64,000 nt of DNA from UBA4644 sp034933145 (GCA_034933145.1 JAYFOA010000013.1:1-64000); one strand, 5' to 3'; numbered from the stretch's first letter, positions 13,135 through 21,895 are shown. The notes: generated by a model not told the origin, from the letters alone. Translations and numbers: made by a program.

Positions 13135-13764
13135 TTATTCCGCCGGCGTAAGGATCAGTACATCGGCGCAGAAGGACATGGGGATCGCGTCAATGTCATA
13201 TTCCGGCAGAGCCTCCCGCAGCTCATCCAATACAAAATAGCACTCTTCGTCGTCCCATTCCCCACCACAGGCCTCCCGACAGAGGTTAAGGGAGGCACGG
13301 CTTTCAAAGCTCACATCCGCGATCAGAATTACACCGTCCTGCGTCAGATTCCGGCGCAGCATGCTCAAAAAATCTACTTTTTGTGAATCAGTCAGATGAT
13401 GCAGTGAATAGGACGCAAGGATAAAATCAAATTGCCGTGCAGAAAGCTCCGGCGGCAGTCCTTCGGTCAAATCGTAACGAAACAGCTGCGCATCGGGCAT
13501 TTTTTCCCGTGCCAGCGCCAGCATTTCCGCGGAAAAATCCACGCCGGAAACCGGGTGTCCCTGGGTGTACAGCTGCTGTGTCAGAACCGCGGTGCCAAAT
13601 CCCAAATCAAGCACTTCTGCCCCCTCACGGGTACGTACCAGTGAAAATAAGGTTTCCAGCGCATCAAAATAGCCGGCGAATGGATAGTCGTCCCGCCGGG
13701 CGCAGTCCCGTACATCGGCATCATAACTACCCGCCCAGCGGTCAAAGGCTTCGGATGAAAGCAT
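13135..13764 (-). CDS. Class I SAM-dependent methyltransferase
   Basis: The 209-residue protein has the Rossmann-fold methyltransferase core: motif I VLDLGFGTAVLTQQL, an acidic residue after VSGVDFS, and the motif IV region FDFILASYSLHHL typical of small-molecule methyltransferases. The substrate cannot be told. The ATG at 13764 has AAGGAGGAG close upstream; the frame stays open to 13935, but that part coincides with a structured leader and has no protein signature. It heads the transcript with recD2 and comF. The leader appears able to switch between an antiterminator and a terminator (13799-13935), so expression may be controlled by early termination. Confidence 0.85.
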   Translation of the reverse strand: MLSSEAFDRWAGSYDADVRDCARRDDYPFAGYFDALETLFSLVRTREGAEVLDLGFGTAVLTQQLYTQGHPVSGVDFSAEMLALAREKMPDAQLFRYDLTEGLPPELSARQFDFILASYSLHHLTDSQKVDFLSMLRRNLTQDGVILIADVSFESRASLNLCREACGGEWDDEECYFVLDELREALPEYDIDAIPMSFCADVLILTPAE

Positions 13765-13798
13765 AGCTCCTCCTTCGATACACGTTCGGTAAAGCAAA

Positions 13799-13935
13799 TT
13801 AAAAAAGCAGGCCATTATTCCTGCTTCCAGGAACGAAAAATCTTCCCAGAAGCAGAGCGCTGCGGGCCTACGCCGCATTGACATACCGACTGCAGCGCGC
13901 CTTTCTGCCCCCGCCTCCGAGGTCCCTGCCGACAC
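13799..13935 (-). promoter_or_regulatory. Candidate riboswitch/attenuator leader of the methyltransferase operon
   Basis: Reading the minus strand 5' to 3', three helices share sequence. First, GCAGA and UCUGC enclose a stem GCGCUGC/GCAGCGC in an aptamer-like element within about 13852-13915. Second, CUGCUUCUGGG pairs with CCUGGAAGCAG (13845-13855 with 13821-13831) in an 11-bp antiterminator. Third, AAGCAGG pairs with CCUGCUU (13805-13826) and is followed by UUUUUU, a classic terminator. The UCUGC of the first helix overlaps the antiterminator, and the antiterminator overlaps the terminator, so the pairings exclude one another in sequence. I cannot match it to a known riboswitch class, and no T-box sequence is present. 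It could alternatively be a plain terminator for the upstream operon. Confidence 0.5.
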
Positions 13936-13970
13936 TTTGCTAAGAAATCATAGACAAAGGGATCCTAACT

Positions 13971-14549
13971 TCATCGGCAAAAGGCAGGCTCATTCTCCTC
14001 TTCGTTTAACCGCACCATATGGATATGATCTTCCCAGACCCCGTTAATCTTCAGATAACGTTTTGCCAGTCCCTCGGGTTCATAGCCGCACTTTTCCAGG
14101 ACACGGAGCGATGGTTTGTTGCGCGGCATCACATTGGCCTCAATCCGGTGCAGCCCAATCGTTTCAAACCCGAATTCGGTCATGCATGAGACCGCCTCGG
14201 TCATATATCCCAGACCCTGCAGCCGCTCGTCCAGCTTATATCCGAGAAAACTGGACCAGAAAGCGCCGCGTACCACATCAGAAAGCGTTATGCTTCCGAT
14301 AATTGCATCTGCATCCTCGTGCAGCGTGATGTAATATCGATAACTTCTTGCTTCTTCTGTGCTGTGCGCTTCAAACCGTAAATTTTCTCGCTGTGCCTCT
14401 TCGGTAAAAAAATTCGACGACTTCTTTGGCTCAAACGGCTCCAAAAACGCTTTATTCCGAAGATAGTATTCGAGAACCCGCCGCGTGAGTTTTGGCGCGG
14501 CGGGAATCAGAATCAGAGATTTGGTTTTCAATACGGGCAAGGTCTCCAT
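13971..14549 (-). CDS. GNAT acetyltransferase, RimJ/RimL-like
   Basis: The 192-residue protein has the GNAT fold signatures of the ribosomal-protein alanine acetyltransferase group: TKSLILIPA near the N-terminus, IIGSITLSDVVRG, the acetyl-CoA loop LDERLQGLGYMTEAV and the late MPRNKPSLRVLEKCGYEPEG block. Those features support N-acetylation of a protein or small amine, but not a particular substrate. The ATG at 14549 has GGAGG six bases upstream. It is the last gene of the recA-recX-rimO-pgsA-cysS series, 41 bases after cysS. Transcription past it meets the hairpin at 13805-13826. Confidence 0.88.
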   Translation of the reverse strand: METLPVLKTKSLILIPAAPKLTRRVLEYYLRNKAFLEPFEPKKSSNFFTEEAQRENLRFEAHSTEEARSYRYYITLHEDADAIIGSITLSDVVRGAFWSSFLGYKLDERLQGLGYMTEAVSCMTEFGFETIGLHRIEANVMPRNKPSLRVLEKCGYEPEGLAKRYLKINGVWEDHIHMVRLNEEENEPAFCR

Positions 14550-14590
14550 AACGGCCTCCTATGCCTGTAAAAGTAATATGCCTTACAGCT

Positions 14591-16006
14591 TTATGCCTTT
14601 TGCCACTGAGTTCCCTGGGGAGTATCTATCAGGACGATCCCCTCAGCCTTCAGTTCGTCACGGATTTGATCGGCCTCCGCAAAATTCCTCGCGGCCTTGG
14701 CCGCTTTCCGCTTTTCGATTTGCTCCAGAACATGAGCCTCCAATGTCGCATCGATTGCAGGTGATTCCGGAGCAGCCACCTTTTCGGCAGCTTCCAGCAG
14801 ACCGAGCGACAACACCGTATCAAACTCGCCCAACAATACCCGCTTGGTGGCGTCACTTATATCTGACTTGAAAACATCGTACAGCACGGTCAATGCCTGT
14901 GCGGTGTTCAGATCGTTGTCAAGCGCCTCACGGAAGGAGGTACGAAGCTTTTCTGCCCCGGTATTGTCAATGTCGCCCTCCGTAGACAGTGCTGCCACGC
15001 GCGAGATCAGCTTGTCATAGCTCTGCTGCGCGTTATCAAGCCCCTCCCAGGAAAATACCAGTGCCTTGCGATAATGGGATCCAAGGCAGAACAAACGATA
15101 TGCCAGCGGCGCATATCCTTTCTTTTCCAGCAGCGAAACGGTCAGAAATTCCCCGCTGCTCTTGCTCATCTTCCCGGAGTTTGTATTCAGGTGCAGCACA
15201 TGAAACCAGAAATTGCACCATTTATGCCCGAGATAACTTTCACTCTGTGCAATTTCGTTGGTGTGGTGCGGAAACGCATTGTCGATGCCGCCGCAGTGAA
15301 TGTCCAGGTATTCGCCCAAATGCTTGAGGCTGATGCAGGAACATTCAATATGCCAGCCGGGATATCCCACGCCCCAAGGGCTGTCCCATTTGAGCTCCTG
15401 ATCGTCAAACTTGGACTTTGTAAACCACAGAACGAAATCGGTTTTGTTACGTTTGTTACTGTCCTCCTCCACGCCCTCACGAGCGCCGACAAGCAGCTCT
15501 TCCTGATCGTGTTTGTTGAAGACATAGTATTCGTTAAGCTTTGAAGTATCGAAATAAACGTTGCCGCCGGCAATATAGGCAAAGCCTTTGTCCAGAAGTC
15601 CCTGGATCATCTCAATGAACCCGTCGATGCAGTGAGTGGCCGGCTCGACCACATCGGGCATTCTGATACGCAGCTTTTCGCAGTCTTCAAAAAACGCCTT
15701 CGTATAAAACTCTGCGATCTGCAGGACGGTCTTATGCTCGCGCCTGGCACCCTTGAGCATCTTGTCCTCTCCGGTATCGGCATCGCTGGTCAAATGTCCT
15801 ACGTCGGTGATGTTCATGACGCGCTTGACCTCATACCCCGCATACCTCAGGTACTTTTCCAGCACGTCTTCCATGATATAGGAACGCAGGTTTCCAATAT
15901 GGGCAAAATGGTAGACCGTAGGGCCGCAGGTGTACATTTTCACCTTGCCGGGCTCTTGGGTATAAAACTCCTCTTTTCGGTGTGTCAATGAATTGTAAAG
16001 CTGCAC
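14591..16006 (-). CDS. cysS: Cysteinyl-tRNA synthetase
   Basis: CysRS charges tRNA-Cys. The 471-residue length is standard. The class I signatures are present: CGPTVYHFAHIGNLRSY (HIGH region) and GKMSKSSGEF (KMSKS), with the zinc-ligand region C...GWHIECSC...HCGGIDNAFPHH. The start is a GTG at 16006 with GGGGAG seven bases upstream, because the N-terminus MQLYNSLTHRKEEF matches the family. It begins only four bases after pgsA ends. No T-box leader is present, since the gene sits inside an operon. Confidence 0.97.
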   Translation of the reverse strand: MQLYNSLTHRKEEFYTQEPGKVKMYTCGPTVYHFAHIGNLRSYIMEDVLEKYLRYAGYEVKRVMNITDVGHLTSDADTGEDKMLKGARREHKTVLQIAEFYTKAFFEDCEKLRIRMPDVVEPATHCIDGFIEMIQGLLDKGFAYIAGGNVYFDTSKLNEYYVFNKHDQEELLVGAREGVEEDSNKRNKTDFVLWFTKSKFDDQELKWDSPWGVGYPGWHIECSCISLKHLGEYLDIHCGGIDNAFPHHTNEIAQSESYLGHKWCNFWFHVLHLNTNSGKMSKSSGEFLTVSLLEKKGYAPLAYRLFCLGSHYRKALVFSWEGLDNAQQSYDKLISRVAALSTEGDIDNTGAEKLRTSFREALDNDLNTAQALTVLYDVFKSDISDATKRVLLGEFDTVLSLGLLEAAEKVAAPESPAIDATLEAHVLEQIEKRKAAKAARNFAEADQIRDELKAEGIVLIDTPQGTQWQKA

Positions 16007-16010
16007 AGCT

Positions 16011-16571
16011 TTACTCCCCTTTCTGCGTAAATCCGTCTTTAATTACGGAAAAATTATCTTTTACATAGGTATATCCGGAAATCACGGTGACGATGACCAT
16101 CAGCCAGACCAACAGATCCTGCAGTGTAAATCCGCTGAAGACCGTCACCGGCGGAACCCGGATAAGCAGCAGGATCAGACAGATCATGGTGGTCAGGGTC
16201 TTGGCCTTTCCCCAGTAATTCGCTGCAATAACCTTTCCTTCCGCCGCAGCCACCATTCGAAGGGAGGTAACAGTAAATTCACGTCCGAGAATAACAACAG
16301 CCGCCCAGGCGGGTACAGTTCCTCGCTCAACGAAGATCAAAAGTGCGCTCATCACCAACAGCTTGTCAGCCAATGGGTCCATGAATTTTCCAAAGTTCGT
16401 GATCTGATTATACTTACGTGCGAGATAGCCGTCCACAAAATCAGTAAAGCTGGCGACGCAGAAAATGACTACTGCCAGCCAGTCGGTAAGCGCACTGCCA
16501 TCCACCGCACAGAACATAAATACGGGAATGAGGAGAACGCGGATCATCGTCAAAATATTCGGAATTGTCAT
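16011..16571 (-). CDS. pgsA: CDP-diacylglycerol-glycerol-3-phosphate 3-phosphatidyltransferase
   Basis: This membrane enzyme makes phosphatidylglycerolphosphate, the committed step to phosphatidylglycerol and cardiolipin. The 186-residue product has several membrane segments and the CDP-alcohol phosphotransferase signature DFVDGYLARKYNQITNFGKF followed by MDPLADK, which fits D-x2-D-G-x2-A-R-x8-G-x3-D-x3-D. Its ATG (16571) overlaps the rimO stop by four bases (ATGA), indicating coupled translation. The pairing of pgsA with rimO and recA is common in Firmicutes. Confidence 0.95.
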   Translation of the reverse strand: MTIPNILTMIRVLLIPVFMFCAVDGSALTDWLAVVIFCVASFTDFVDGYLARKYNQITNFGKFMDPLADKLLVMSALLIFVERGTVPAWAAVVILGREFTVTSLRMVAAAEGKVIAANYWGKAKTLTTMICLILLLIRVPPVTVFSGFTLQDLLVWLMVIVTVISGYTYVKDNFSVIKDGFTQKGE

Positions 16572-17920
16572 AACTCAGATGCCTCCCTGTTCTGCGCAGG
16601 CCGCCCAAACAAGTCGCAGCCTTCCGCCGCCGTAATTTCTATCGAAAGAAAATCACCCTCCGCCGCATCTGTATCCTCCAGATAAACCAATCCGTCAATA
16701 TCTGGGGAATCCATATAGCTGCGGCCATACAGGCGTCCGTCCTCATCCCGTCCGCAGCACAAAACCTCCAGCGTCTGTCCGACCATGCCCCGAGAAAACG
16801 TTTCCATAACTTGCTGCTGAATGGCGTACAACTCGGAAACCCGGCGCTGCTTGATCTTTTCCGGTATCTGCTTGGGCATCTCCGCAGCCGGGGAACCCTC
16901 CTCACGGGAGTAAGCGAACACGCCGGCCCGCTGGAGCTGATAAGCCTCCAGAAACTCACACAGCTCCGTGTGCTCTTTCTCAGTCTCCCCGGGAAAGCCG
17001 GAGATCAGGCTGGTCCGAATAACGGCATCTGGTATTTTGCCCCGAATAGCATCGATCCGACCTCGGATCAGCGCTCCATCACCCCTCCGGTTCATCGTCT
17101 TCAGGATCCGGTCGCTGATGTGCTGAATCGGCAGATCAAAATAATGCAGAACTTTTCTACTCCTGGCCACATAATCGATTAGCTCATTGTCAAGTTCGTC
17201 GGGATAAAGATAGTGCAGACGGATCCACCGAAGCTGCTCAATCCGCTCAAGCCGCTCAAGCAGGTCGGTCAATGCCCGTTTCCCGTACAGATCGGTGCCA
17301 TAGCGGCTGACATCCTGCGCAATGACCAATAGTTCTTTTGCACCCTGCTCCGCCAATCGCCGGGCTTCCTGCTCCAGTGCTTCCAACGGCGCGCTGCGGT
17401 ACGGCCCGCGAATGGAGGGAATAACGCAGTAAGCACAATGGTTATCGCACCCTTCCGCCACGCGGAGATAGGCGGAATATGCGGGGGTCAGCAAAACGCG
17501 TTCCCCCATGATCATACATCGCTCTTTGGGGGCAAAATATTCTTTATTACCGCCCTCGAGTGCGGCAAGCACCGCGGATACGATATCTCCGTAGCTGCCG
17601 GTACCCAAAACGGCGTCAACTTCCGGCAACTCCGACAGCACCTCACCTCGGTACCGCTCTGTCATGCAGCCGGCGGCGACAATCGCCCGAAGACGGCCTT
17701 GTTTTTTCAGCTCTCCCAACCGGAGGATCGCATCGATGGCCTCGCTCTTTGCGCTGTCAATAAAGCCGCAGGTATTTACAATAGCTGCGTCACAGCCATC
17801 GGGGCTTTCACAAATTTCCATCCCGGCAGCTTTCAGCAACGCCAGCATCTGCTCTGCATTTACCAAGTTTTTGGCGCAGCCGAGCGGCAGCATATACACT
17901 TTGTTACGTTCAGTCCTCAA
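16568..17920 (-). CDS. rimO: Ribosomal protein S12 methylthiotransferase
   Basis: RimO is a radical-SAM enzyme that adds a methylthio group to an aspartate of S12. The protein has the N-terminal UPF0004 domain (LPLGCAKNLVNAEQM, NTCGFI), the radical SAM cluster CDNHCAYCVIPSIRG and a C-terminal TRAM domain. The start is uncertain. A TTG at 17920 has GGAGG twelve bases upstream; a GTG at 17899 and an ATG at 17893 follow it in frame. The frame is open further back, but that stretch overlaps recX and lacks family similarity. Its substrate gene rpsL is also in this window, in another operon. Confidence 0.93.
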   Translation of the reverse strand: MRTERNKVYMLPLGCAKNLVNAEQMLALLKAAGMEICESPDGCDAAIVNTCGFIDSAKSEAIDAILRLGELKKQGRLRAIVAAGCMTERYRGEVLSELPEVDAVLGTGSYGDIVSAVLAALEGGNKEYFAPKERCMIMGERVLLTPAYSAYLRVAEGCDNHCAYCVIPSIRGPYRSAPLEALEQEARRLAEQGAKELLVIAQDVSRYGTDLYGKRALTDLLERLERIEQLRWIRLHYLYPDELDNELIDYVARSRKVLHYFDLPIQHISDRILKTMNRRGDGALIRGRIDAIRGKIPDAVIRTSLISGFPGETEKEHTELCEFLEAYQLQRAGVFAYSREEGSPAAEMPKQIPEKIKQRRVSELYAIQQQVMETFSRGMVGQTLEVLCCGRDEDGRLYGRSYMDSPDIDGLVYLEDTDAAEGDFLSIEITAAEGCDLFGRPAQNREASEL

Positions 17921-18389
17921 GATTATCCATAGCCTCCGAATCCAAATACTCCCGCAAAGCGGATCGGATCTCTTCCCAGGAAAAGCCGCGGCGGCATAAT
18001 CCATCTGTCAGCTTCTTCAATGTTTTCCGGTCAGGCGCGGGTTCATCCTTTAATTTGCTTTCTATGTACTTCCAAAGTTTGTCCCGATCCGGCATATATG
18101 CTTTCAGCGCATAATCAGCCGCATCCGGTTCCACTTTCTTCTGATGTAATGCCTGCCGGATTCGACGCTCTCCATAGCCGCGAGTGCAGAGATCACGAAC
18201 GACCAGCGAAGCATATTCCTCATCCCTGAGGTACCCAAGTTCTTTTAGTCGGGCAACGGCATATTCCGCGTCTTCAGATGCAGCACCCTTTTCCAACAGA
18301 CAGTCATACAGCGCCGCGGCCGAGCGTTGCCGGTACTGCAGCACCTGGGCCGCCATATTCAGCACATTTTCCCGACTCTCCTGGCTCAT
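17910..18389 (-). CDS. recX: RecA regulatory protein RecX
   Basis: RecX binds RecA filaments and limits strand exchange. The 159-residue protein is made of three-helix repeats; LYDCLLEKGAASEDAEYAVARL followed by LGYLRDEEYASLVVRD is the typical first repeat and GYGERRIRQALHQKKV the second. It starts at the ATG that overlaps the recA stop by one base (TGATG), so the two are translationally coupled. The last codons (DNLED) run into the start region of rimO. Confidence 0.92.
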   Translation of the reverse strand: MSQESRENVLNMAAQVLQYRQRSAAALYDCLLEKGAASEDAEYAVARLKELGYLRDEEYASLVVRDLCTRGYGERRIRQALHQKKVEPDAADYALKAYMPDRDKLWKYIESKLKDEPAPDRKTLKKLTDGLCRRGFSWEEIRSALREYLDSEAMDNLED

Positions 18390-19501
18390 CAGACCTCGTC
18401 ATCCTCAAAATCGTCGGCAAATACCTCCACGTTCTTCTTTCCCGTCGGCTTTGCTGTCCGGCCCGCAGAAGCAGTAGCAGCGGCTTCCTCGGGGGATGCC
18501 TTTTCCGTCTCTTTGTCCTCTTTGGTTGTCAAACGGGCAATAATCTGTTTTTCCAGCTCATCCGCTTCTTCGGGATGCTCTTTAAAATACTGCTTAACGG
18601 CATCCCTTCCCTGACCTAGACGGGTCTCGTCACGAGAAAACCACGAACCGGATTTTTGAAGCAGGCCAAATTTTACGCCCATATCTACCAGTTCGCCGGT
18701 TTTAGATACACCCTCGCCGTACATGATGTCAAACTCCGCTTCTTTAAAGGGTGGAGCGATCTTATTTTTGACGACCTTTGCACGGGTCCGGCTCCCCATC
18801 AAAACGCCGCCATTTTTAATATGTTCAATACGGCGGATCTCGATGCGTACGCTGGAATAGAATTTCAGCGCACGTCCGCCGGTCGTAACTTCCGGATTCC
18901 CATACATCACGCCAATTTTTTCGCGCAGCTGGTTGATAAATACAACCACGCAGTTGGATTTGGAAATGGCACCAGCCAGCTTTCGCAGCGCCTGGGACAT
19001 CAAGCGGGCCTGCAGGCCGACAAAGCTGTCGCCCATTTCTCCTTCAATCTCGGCCTTCGGCACCAGCGCTGCAACCGAGTCCACCACCAACACATCAATG
19101 GCACCCGAGCGTACCAGCGCTTCCGCAATCTCCAGTGCCTGCTCTCCAGTGTCCGGCTGGGAAACCAGCAGACTGTCGGTATCAACTCCCAAGGCCTTTG
19201 CGTATACAGGGTCAAGTGCGTGTTCCGCGTCAACAAATGCGGCCTCGCCGCCAGCCTTCTGTGCCGATGCAATGATATGCAGGGCGATCGTAGTCTTGCC
19301 CGAACTCTCCGGTCCGTAAATCTCAATAATCCGTCCCCGCGGCACGCCGCCAATCCCCAGCGCAACGTCCAGCGAAATAGACCCGGTGGAGATAGCCTCC
19401 ACATGCATAGCCGTATTTTCGCCCAAACGCATAACGGCACCCTTGCCATATTGTTTTTCCAGCTGCTGCAGAGCGGTCTTCAACGCTTCTTTTTTATCCA
19501 T
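18389..19501 (-). CDS. recA: Recombinase RecA
   Basis: RecA forms the ATP-dependent filament for homologous recombination and triggers LexA self-cleavage. The 370-residue protein has Walker A GPESSGKTT (residues 63-71), the Walker B region DVLVVDSVAALVPKAEIEGE, and the FINQLREKIGVMYGNPEVTTGG loop. The C-terminal tail is acidic (ADDFEDDEV). The ATG at 19501 has GAGGTG upstream. A LexA-type box and promoter lie just upstream, as expected for an SOS gene. It is the first gene of the recA-to-acetyltransferase operon. Confidence 0.99.
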   Translation of the reverse strand: MDKKEALKTALQQLEKQYGKGAVMRLGENTAMHVEAISTGSISLDVALGIGGVPRGRIIEIYGPESSGKTTIALHIIASAQKAGGEAAFVDAEHALDPVYAKALGVDTDSLLVSQPDTGEQALEIAEALVRSGAIDVLVVDSVAALVPKAEIEGEMGDSFVGLQARLMSQALRKLAGAISKSNCVVVFINQLREKIGVMYGNPEVTTGGRALKFYSSVRIEIRRIEHIKNGGVLMGSRTRAKVVKNKIAPPFKEAEFDIMYGEGVSKTGELVDMGVKFGLLQKSGSWFSRDETRLGQGRDAVKQYFKEHPEEADELEKQIIARLTTKEDKETEKASPEEAAATASAGRTAKPTGKKNVEVFADDFEDDEV

Positions 19502-19529
19502 ATCCGCACCTCATCCGGTCTTTTTCCTT

Positions 19530-19569
19530 ACTTTACCACAAATTTGCCCAGAGTGCAAACGTTTGTTCT
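19530..19569 (-). promoter_or_regulatory. recA promoter with LexA (SOS) box
   Basis: On the minus strand AGAACAAACGTTTG (19556-19569) matches the Gram-positive LexA consensus CGAACRNRYGTTYC at 12 of 14 positions. It overlaps a weak -35 TTGCAC (19553-19558), which lies 17 bases from TAAAGT (19530-19535). Bound LexA would cover the -35 element, so recA is probably SOS-repressed. The box begins two bases from the end of the upstream DUF2284 gene. Confidence 0.75.
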
Positions 19570-19570
19570 A

Positions 19571-20083
19571 TTATTCCAAAAAAACGGCACTGTACCAATT
19601 TTGTTCCTGATGTTCGGCATCCTCCAATGTATGGAGAGGCAGTCCGAACCGCGCCACCGTCCTATAAACATCGATCCCCACGCTATGAAATGCAGGACGT
19701 GCATTATGCGGAAAGCGGCAGGGCATCCCATCCACAGCTGCACAGGTCTTGCACAGAGCGCAGTCCGACATGGAAAGAGCGAAATACAGCCCGTCCCGAT
19801 AGGCCTCTGCCTCGATCTGAAAAGAGATGCGCTGGGAAAGTACCTTATCATTCGTATGAATGATAATCCCTCCTGCATAGCGGGAAAACATTTCACGAAG
19901 CTCTGCCATTGTTGGATTCCCGGGCCGACTGGGACAGGTGTGGTTTTTTCCCCAGTCGGGACACCCGTACATACATTTCAGAAGAGTACGGCTGTCAAAA
20001 CAGATATCTGCGATCCGGAACGGGACAGCGTCGGTTGCGCCCAGCGCCAGGGCACGATCAATGTACTTTTGGGGATCGGTCAT
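19571..20083 (-). CDS. DUF2284 predicted metal-binding protein
   Basis: The 170-residue protein belongs to the cysteine-rich DUF2284 family, predicted to bind metal or an Fe-S cluster; the function is not established. Visible ligand motifs are CMYGCPDWGKNHTCP near residues 37-51 and CALCKTC followed by MPCRFPHNARPAFHSVGID in the second half. The ATG at 20083 has GAGGTAGAGG upstream. It follows prmC by 25 bases as the last gene of the lipoprotein/two-component operon, and its end abuts the recA LexA box. Confidence 0.85.
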   Translation of the reverse strand: MTDPQKYIDRALALGATDAVPFRIADICFDSRTLLKCMYGCPDWGKNHTCPSRPGNPTMAELREMFSRYAGGIIIHTNDKVLSQRISFQIEAEAYRDGLYFALSMSDCALCKTCAAVDGMPCRFPHNARPAFHSVGIDVYRTVARFGLPLHTLEDAEHQEQNWYSAVFLE

Positions 20084-20108
20084 ATTCCTCTACCTCCGAC
20101 TTATAAAA

Positions 20109-20966
20109 TCATGCGGGACGTACACCGCGAACGACACGCTCCACACCGGGGACGTCCCGCACAGCGGAGATCTGCCGATATTGCAGCGTACTGAGAATCT
20201 CAATCACCGCTTCGCATTGGTCAAGTCCCACTTCAAATATCAGCGCACCATCGGTACTTAGCGCCGAAATATAGTTTTCCGCTATGGCGCGGTAAAACCT
20301 GAGACCGTCGGGCCCACCGTCCAGTGCCATGCGCGGTTCACAGCGTACCTCCGGATCGAGCGTATCGATCTCTGCCGTCGGGATATATGGCGGATTACAG
20401 AGAATCAGCTGAAATTTCCCCAGACCAACATCCGGCGGCTGCAGTGCATCCAGGTTCAGCGTCAACGCCCGTCCTGTCAGGTTATGCCGCAGCAGATTGT
20501 GACGTGTGATCTGCAGTGCCGGAAGAGAGAGATCGGCAAACACACCCTGTGCTTCACTGCAGTGTGCGAGCACCGCAATACCGACACAGCCGGTGCCGCA
20601 GCAAAGATCCAGAAAACGGCTTCGGCCGCGGTTCTCCAAAAAATTAATGCCTGCCTGTGCCAGCGTTTCGGTATCCGGCCGAGGAATAAGCGTGTCCCGG
20701 CTGACTTCCAGCGGAAGGCCGAAAAATTCCCATCGTCCGGTAATATACTGAACCGGTTCTCCAGAGAGGCGGCGCGTCACAAGGGCCCGGATATCCTCCA
20801 ACTGCTTGTCAAAGATCAGCATTCCCCGCGACGAATCAAACATTTCAGGCTCAATCTCCAACGCACAGCACAAAAGATCCCGCGCCTCCAGCCGGCTGCC
20901 GGAGATATTGGCCAGGCGCAGCTCGCGACTTAAGTCCAGCCAAGTATCGCCCAGCGTGGTCACCAT
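20109..20966 (-). CDS. prmC: Peptide chain release factor N5-glutamine methyltransferase
   Basis: PrmC methylates the glutamine of the GGQ motif in release factors. The 285-residue protein has the N-terminal helical domain, the RWEFFGLPLEVSRDTLIPRPDTETL segment, motif I FLDLCCGTGCVGIAVL and the catalytic NPPYIP. The ATG at 20966 overlaps the end of the DUF1385 gene by seven bases. In Firmicutes prmC often follows a DUF1385 gene, and prfA usually lies next to the pair; prfA is not here. Confidence 0.94.
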   Translation of the reverse strand: MVTTLGDTWLDLSRELRLANISGSRLEARDLLCCALEIEPEMFDSSRGMLIFDKQLEDIRALVTRRLSGEPVQYITGRWEFFGLPLEVSRDTLIPRPDTETLAQAGINFLENRGRSRFLDLCCGTGCVGIAVLAHCSEAQGVFADLSLPALQITRHNLLRHNLTGRALTLNLDALQPPDVGLGKFQLILCNPPYIPTAEIDTLDPEVRCEPRMALDGGPDGLRFYRAIAENYISALSTDGALIFEVGLDQCEAVIEILSTLQYRQISAVRDVPGVERVVRGVRPA

Positions 20967-21895
20967 CTGTCTTCCCCCTCGTTTTCCGGAATCACGCGGG
21001 TCAGCGCGTCAATGGCCACCTCAAGCATACAGTCCTCCGGTTCCGCGGTGGTAAAGCCCTGCAGCCAAAGACCCGGTGCCCGAACCACTTTTGTTAGGAT
21101 ATTATCGTGCCGTCCGGCGTATCGGTTGATCTCATAGCTGATCCCTGCGATGACCGGAAGCAGCGCCAGCCGCAGCAGCAGCCGTTTCAGTGGACTCCCC
21201 CAGGTAAATAACGACAGAATCAAGATGGAAACGATCATTACCATGAACAGAAAGCTGGTACCGCAGCGCGGATGCCGCCGGCTGCAGGTGCGTACATTCT
21301 CTACCGTCAATGGAAGCTCCCGCTCATAGCAGGCAATCGTCTTATGTTCAGCGCCATGATACATGTACGTGCGATGGATGTCTTTCTGCTTACTGGTCAT
21401 ATACAGAAAGCCAAGGAAAATCACCAGGCGGATGGCTCCTTCAGTCAGATTGCGGACAATGGAGGGCAATCCTTCGCCGAACAGGCCGGCTACCAGCGTC
21501 GGAAGCAGCATAAACAACACGACTGGCAGCGTGATGCCCAGCACAACTGCCAGACCCATAGCGGCCTTGTCAAATTTGTCACTGCCCAGTTTTTTCTCAA
21601 GCCATGCTTCAAACCGAGAAGGCTGCGTCTTCTCTTCCCCGCCGTCGTCAAAAAAATCGGCGGAATACATCAGCGCAGAAACGCCATATTTCATAGAATC
21701 CCAAAAGCTGACGACGCCGCGGACGATCGGCAGTCGGGCAAATGCACCGTGAGTGGCCGTACCTGTGGGCGTCACCTTTACAATATGCTCGCCGTCACTT
21801 TTGCGAACGACAATGGCCGTTTTTTTCGGGCCGCGCATCAGCAACCCTTCGATCAATGCCTGTCCGGCAATGGTAGTCTTTCTCCATTCTTTCAT
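20960..21895 (-). CDS. DUF1385 membrane protein (YqhQ-like)
   Basis: This 311-residue multipass membrane protein belongs to DUF1385, a family of unknown function common beside prmC and prfA in Clostridia. The N-terminus has the family block TTIAGQALIEGLLMRGPKKTA; YHGAEHKTIACYE and the CSRRHPRCGTSFL histidine/cysteine cluster suggest metal binding. Four or so hydrophobic segments follow residue 115. The ATG at 21895 overlaps the histidine kinase stop by four bases. No function should be assumed. Confidence 0.88.
   Translation of the reverse strand: MKEWRKTTIAGQALIEGLLMRGPKKTAIVVRKSDGEHIVKVTPTGTATHGAFARLPIVRGVVSFWDSMKYGVSALMYSADFFDDGGEEKTQPSRFEAWLEKKLGSDKFDKAAMGLAVVLGITLPVVLFMLLPTLVAGLFGEGLPSIVRNLTEGAIRLVIFLGFLYMTSKQKDIHRTYMYHGAEHKTIACYERELPLTVENVRTCSRRHPRCGTSFLFMVMIVSILILSLFTWGSPLKRLLLRLALLPVIAGISYEINRYAGRHDNILTKVVRAPGLWLQGFTTAEPEDCMLEVAIDALTRVIPENEGEDRW

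Noticed and set aside
13765..13935. Upstream extension of the methyltransferase by 57 residues, and a T-box reading of its leader.
   Set aside because: The added residues have no family similarity and the ATG at 13764 has a strong ribosome binding site. The T-box core AGGGTGG-ACCGCG is absent.
17921..18004. The longer rimO frame starting near 18004.
   Set aside because: It overlaps recX by about 95 bases and adds residues unlike the RimO N-terminus.
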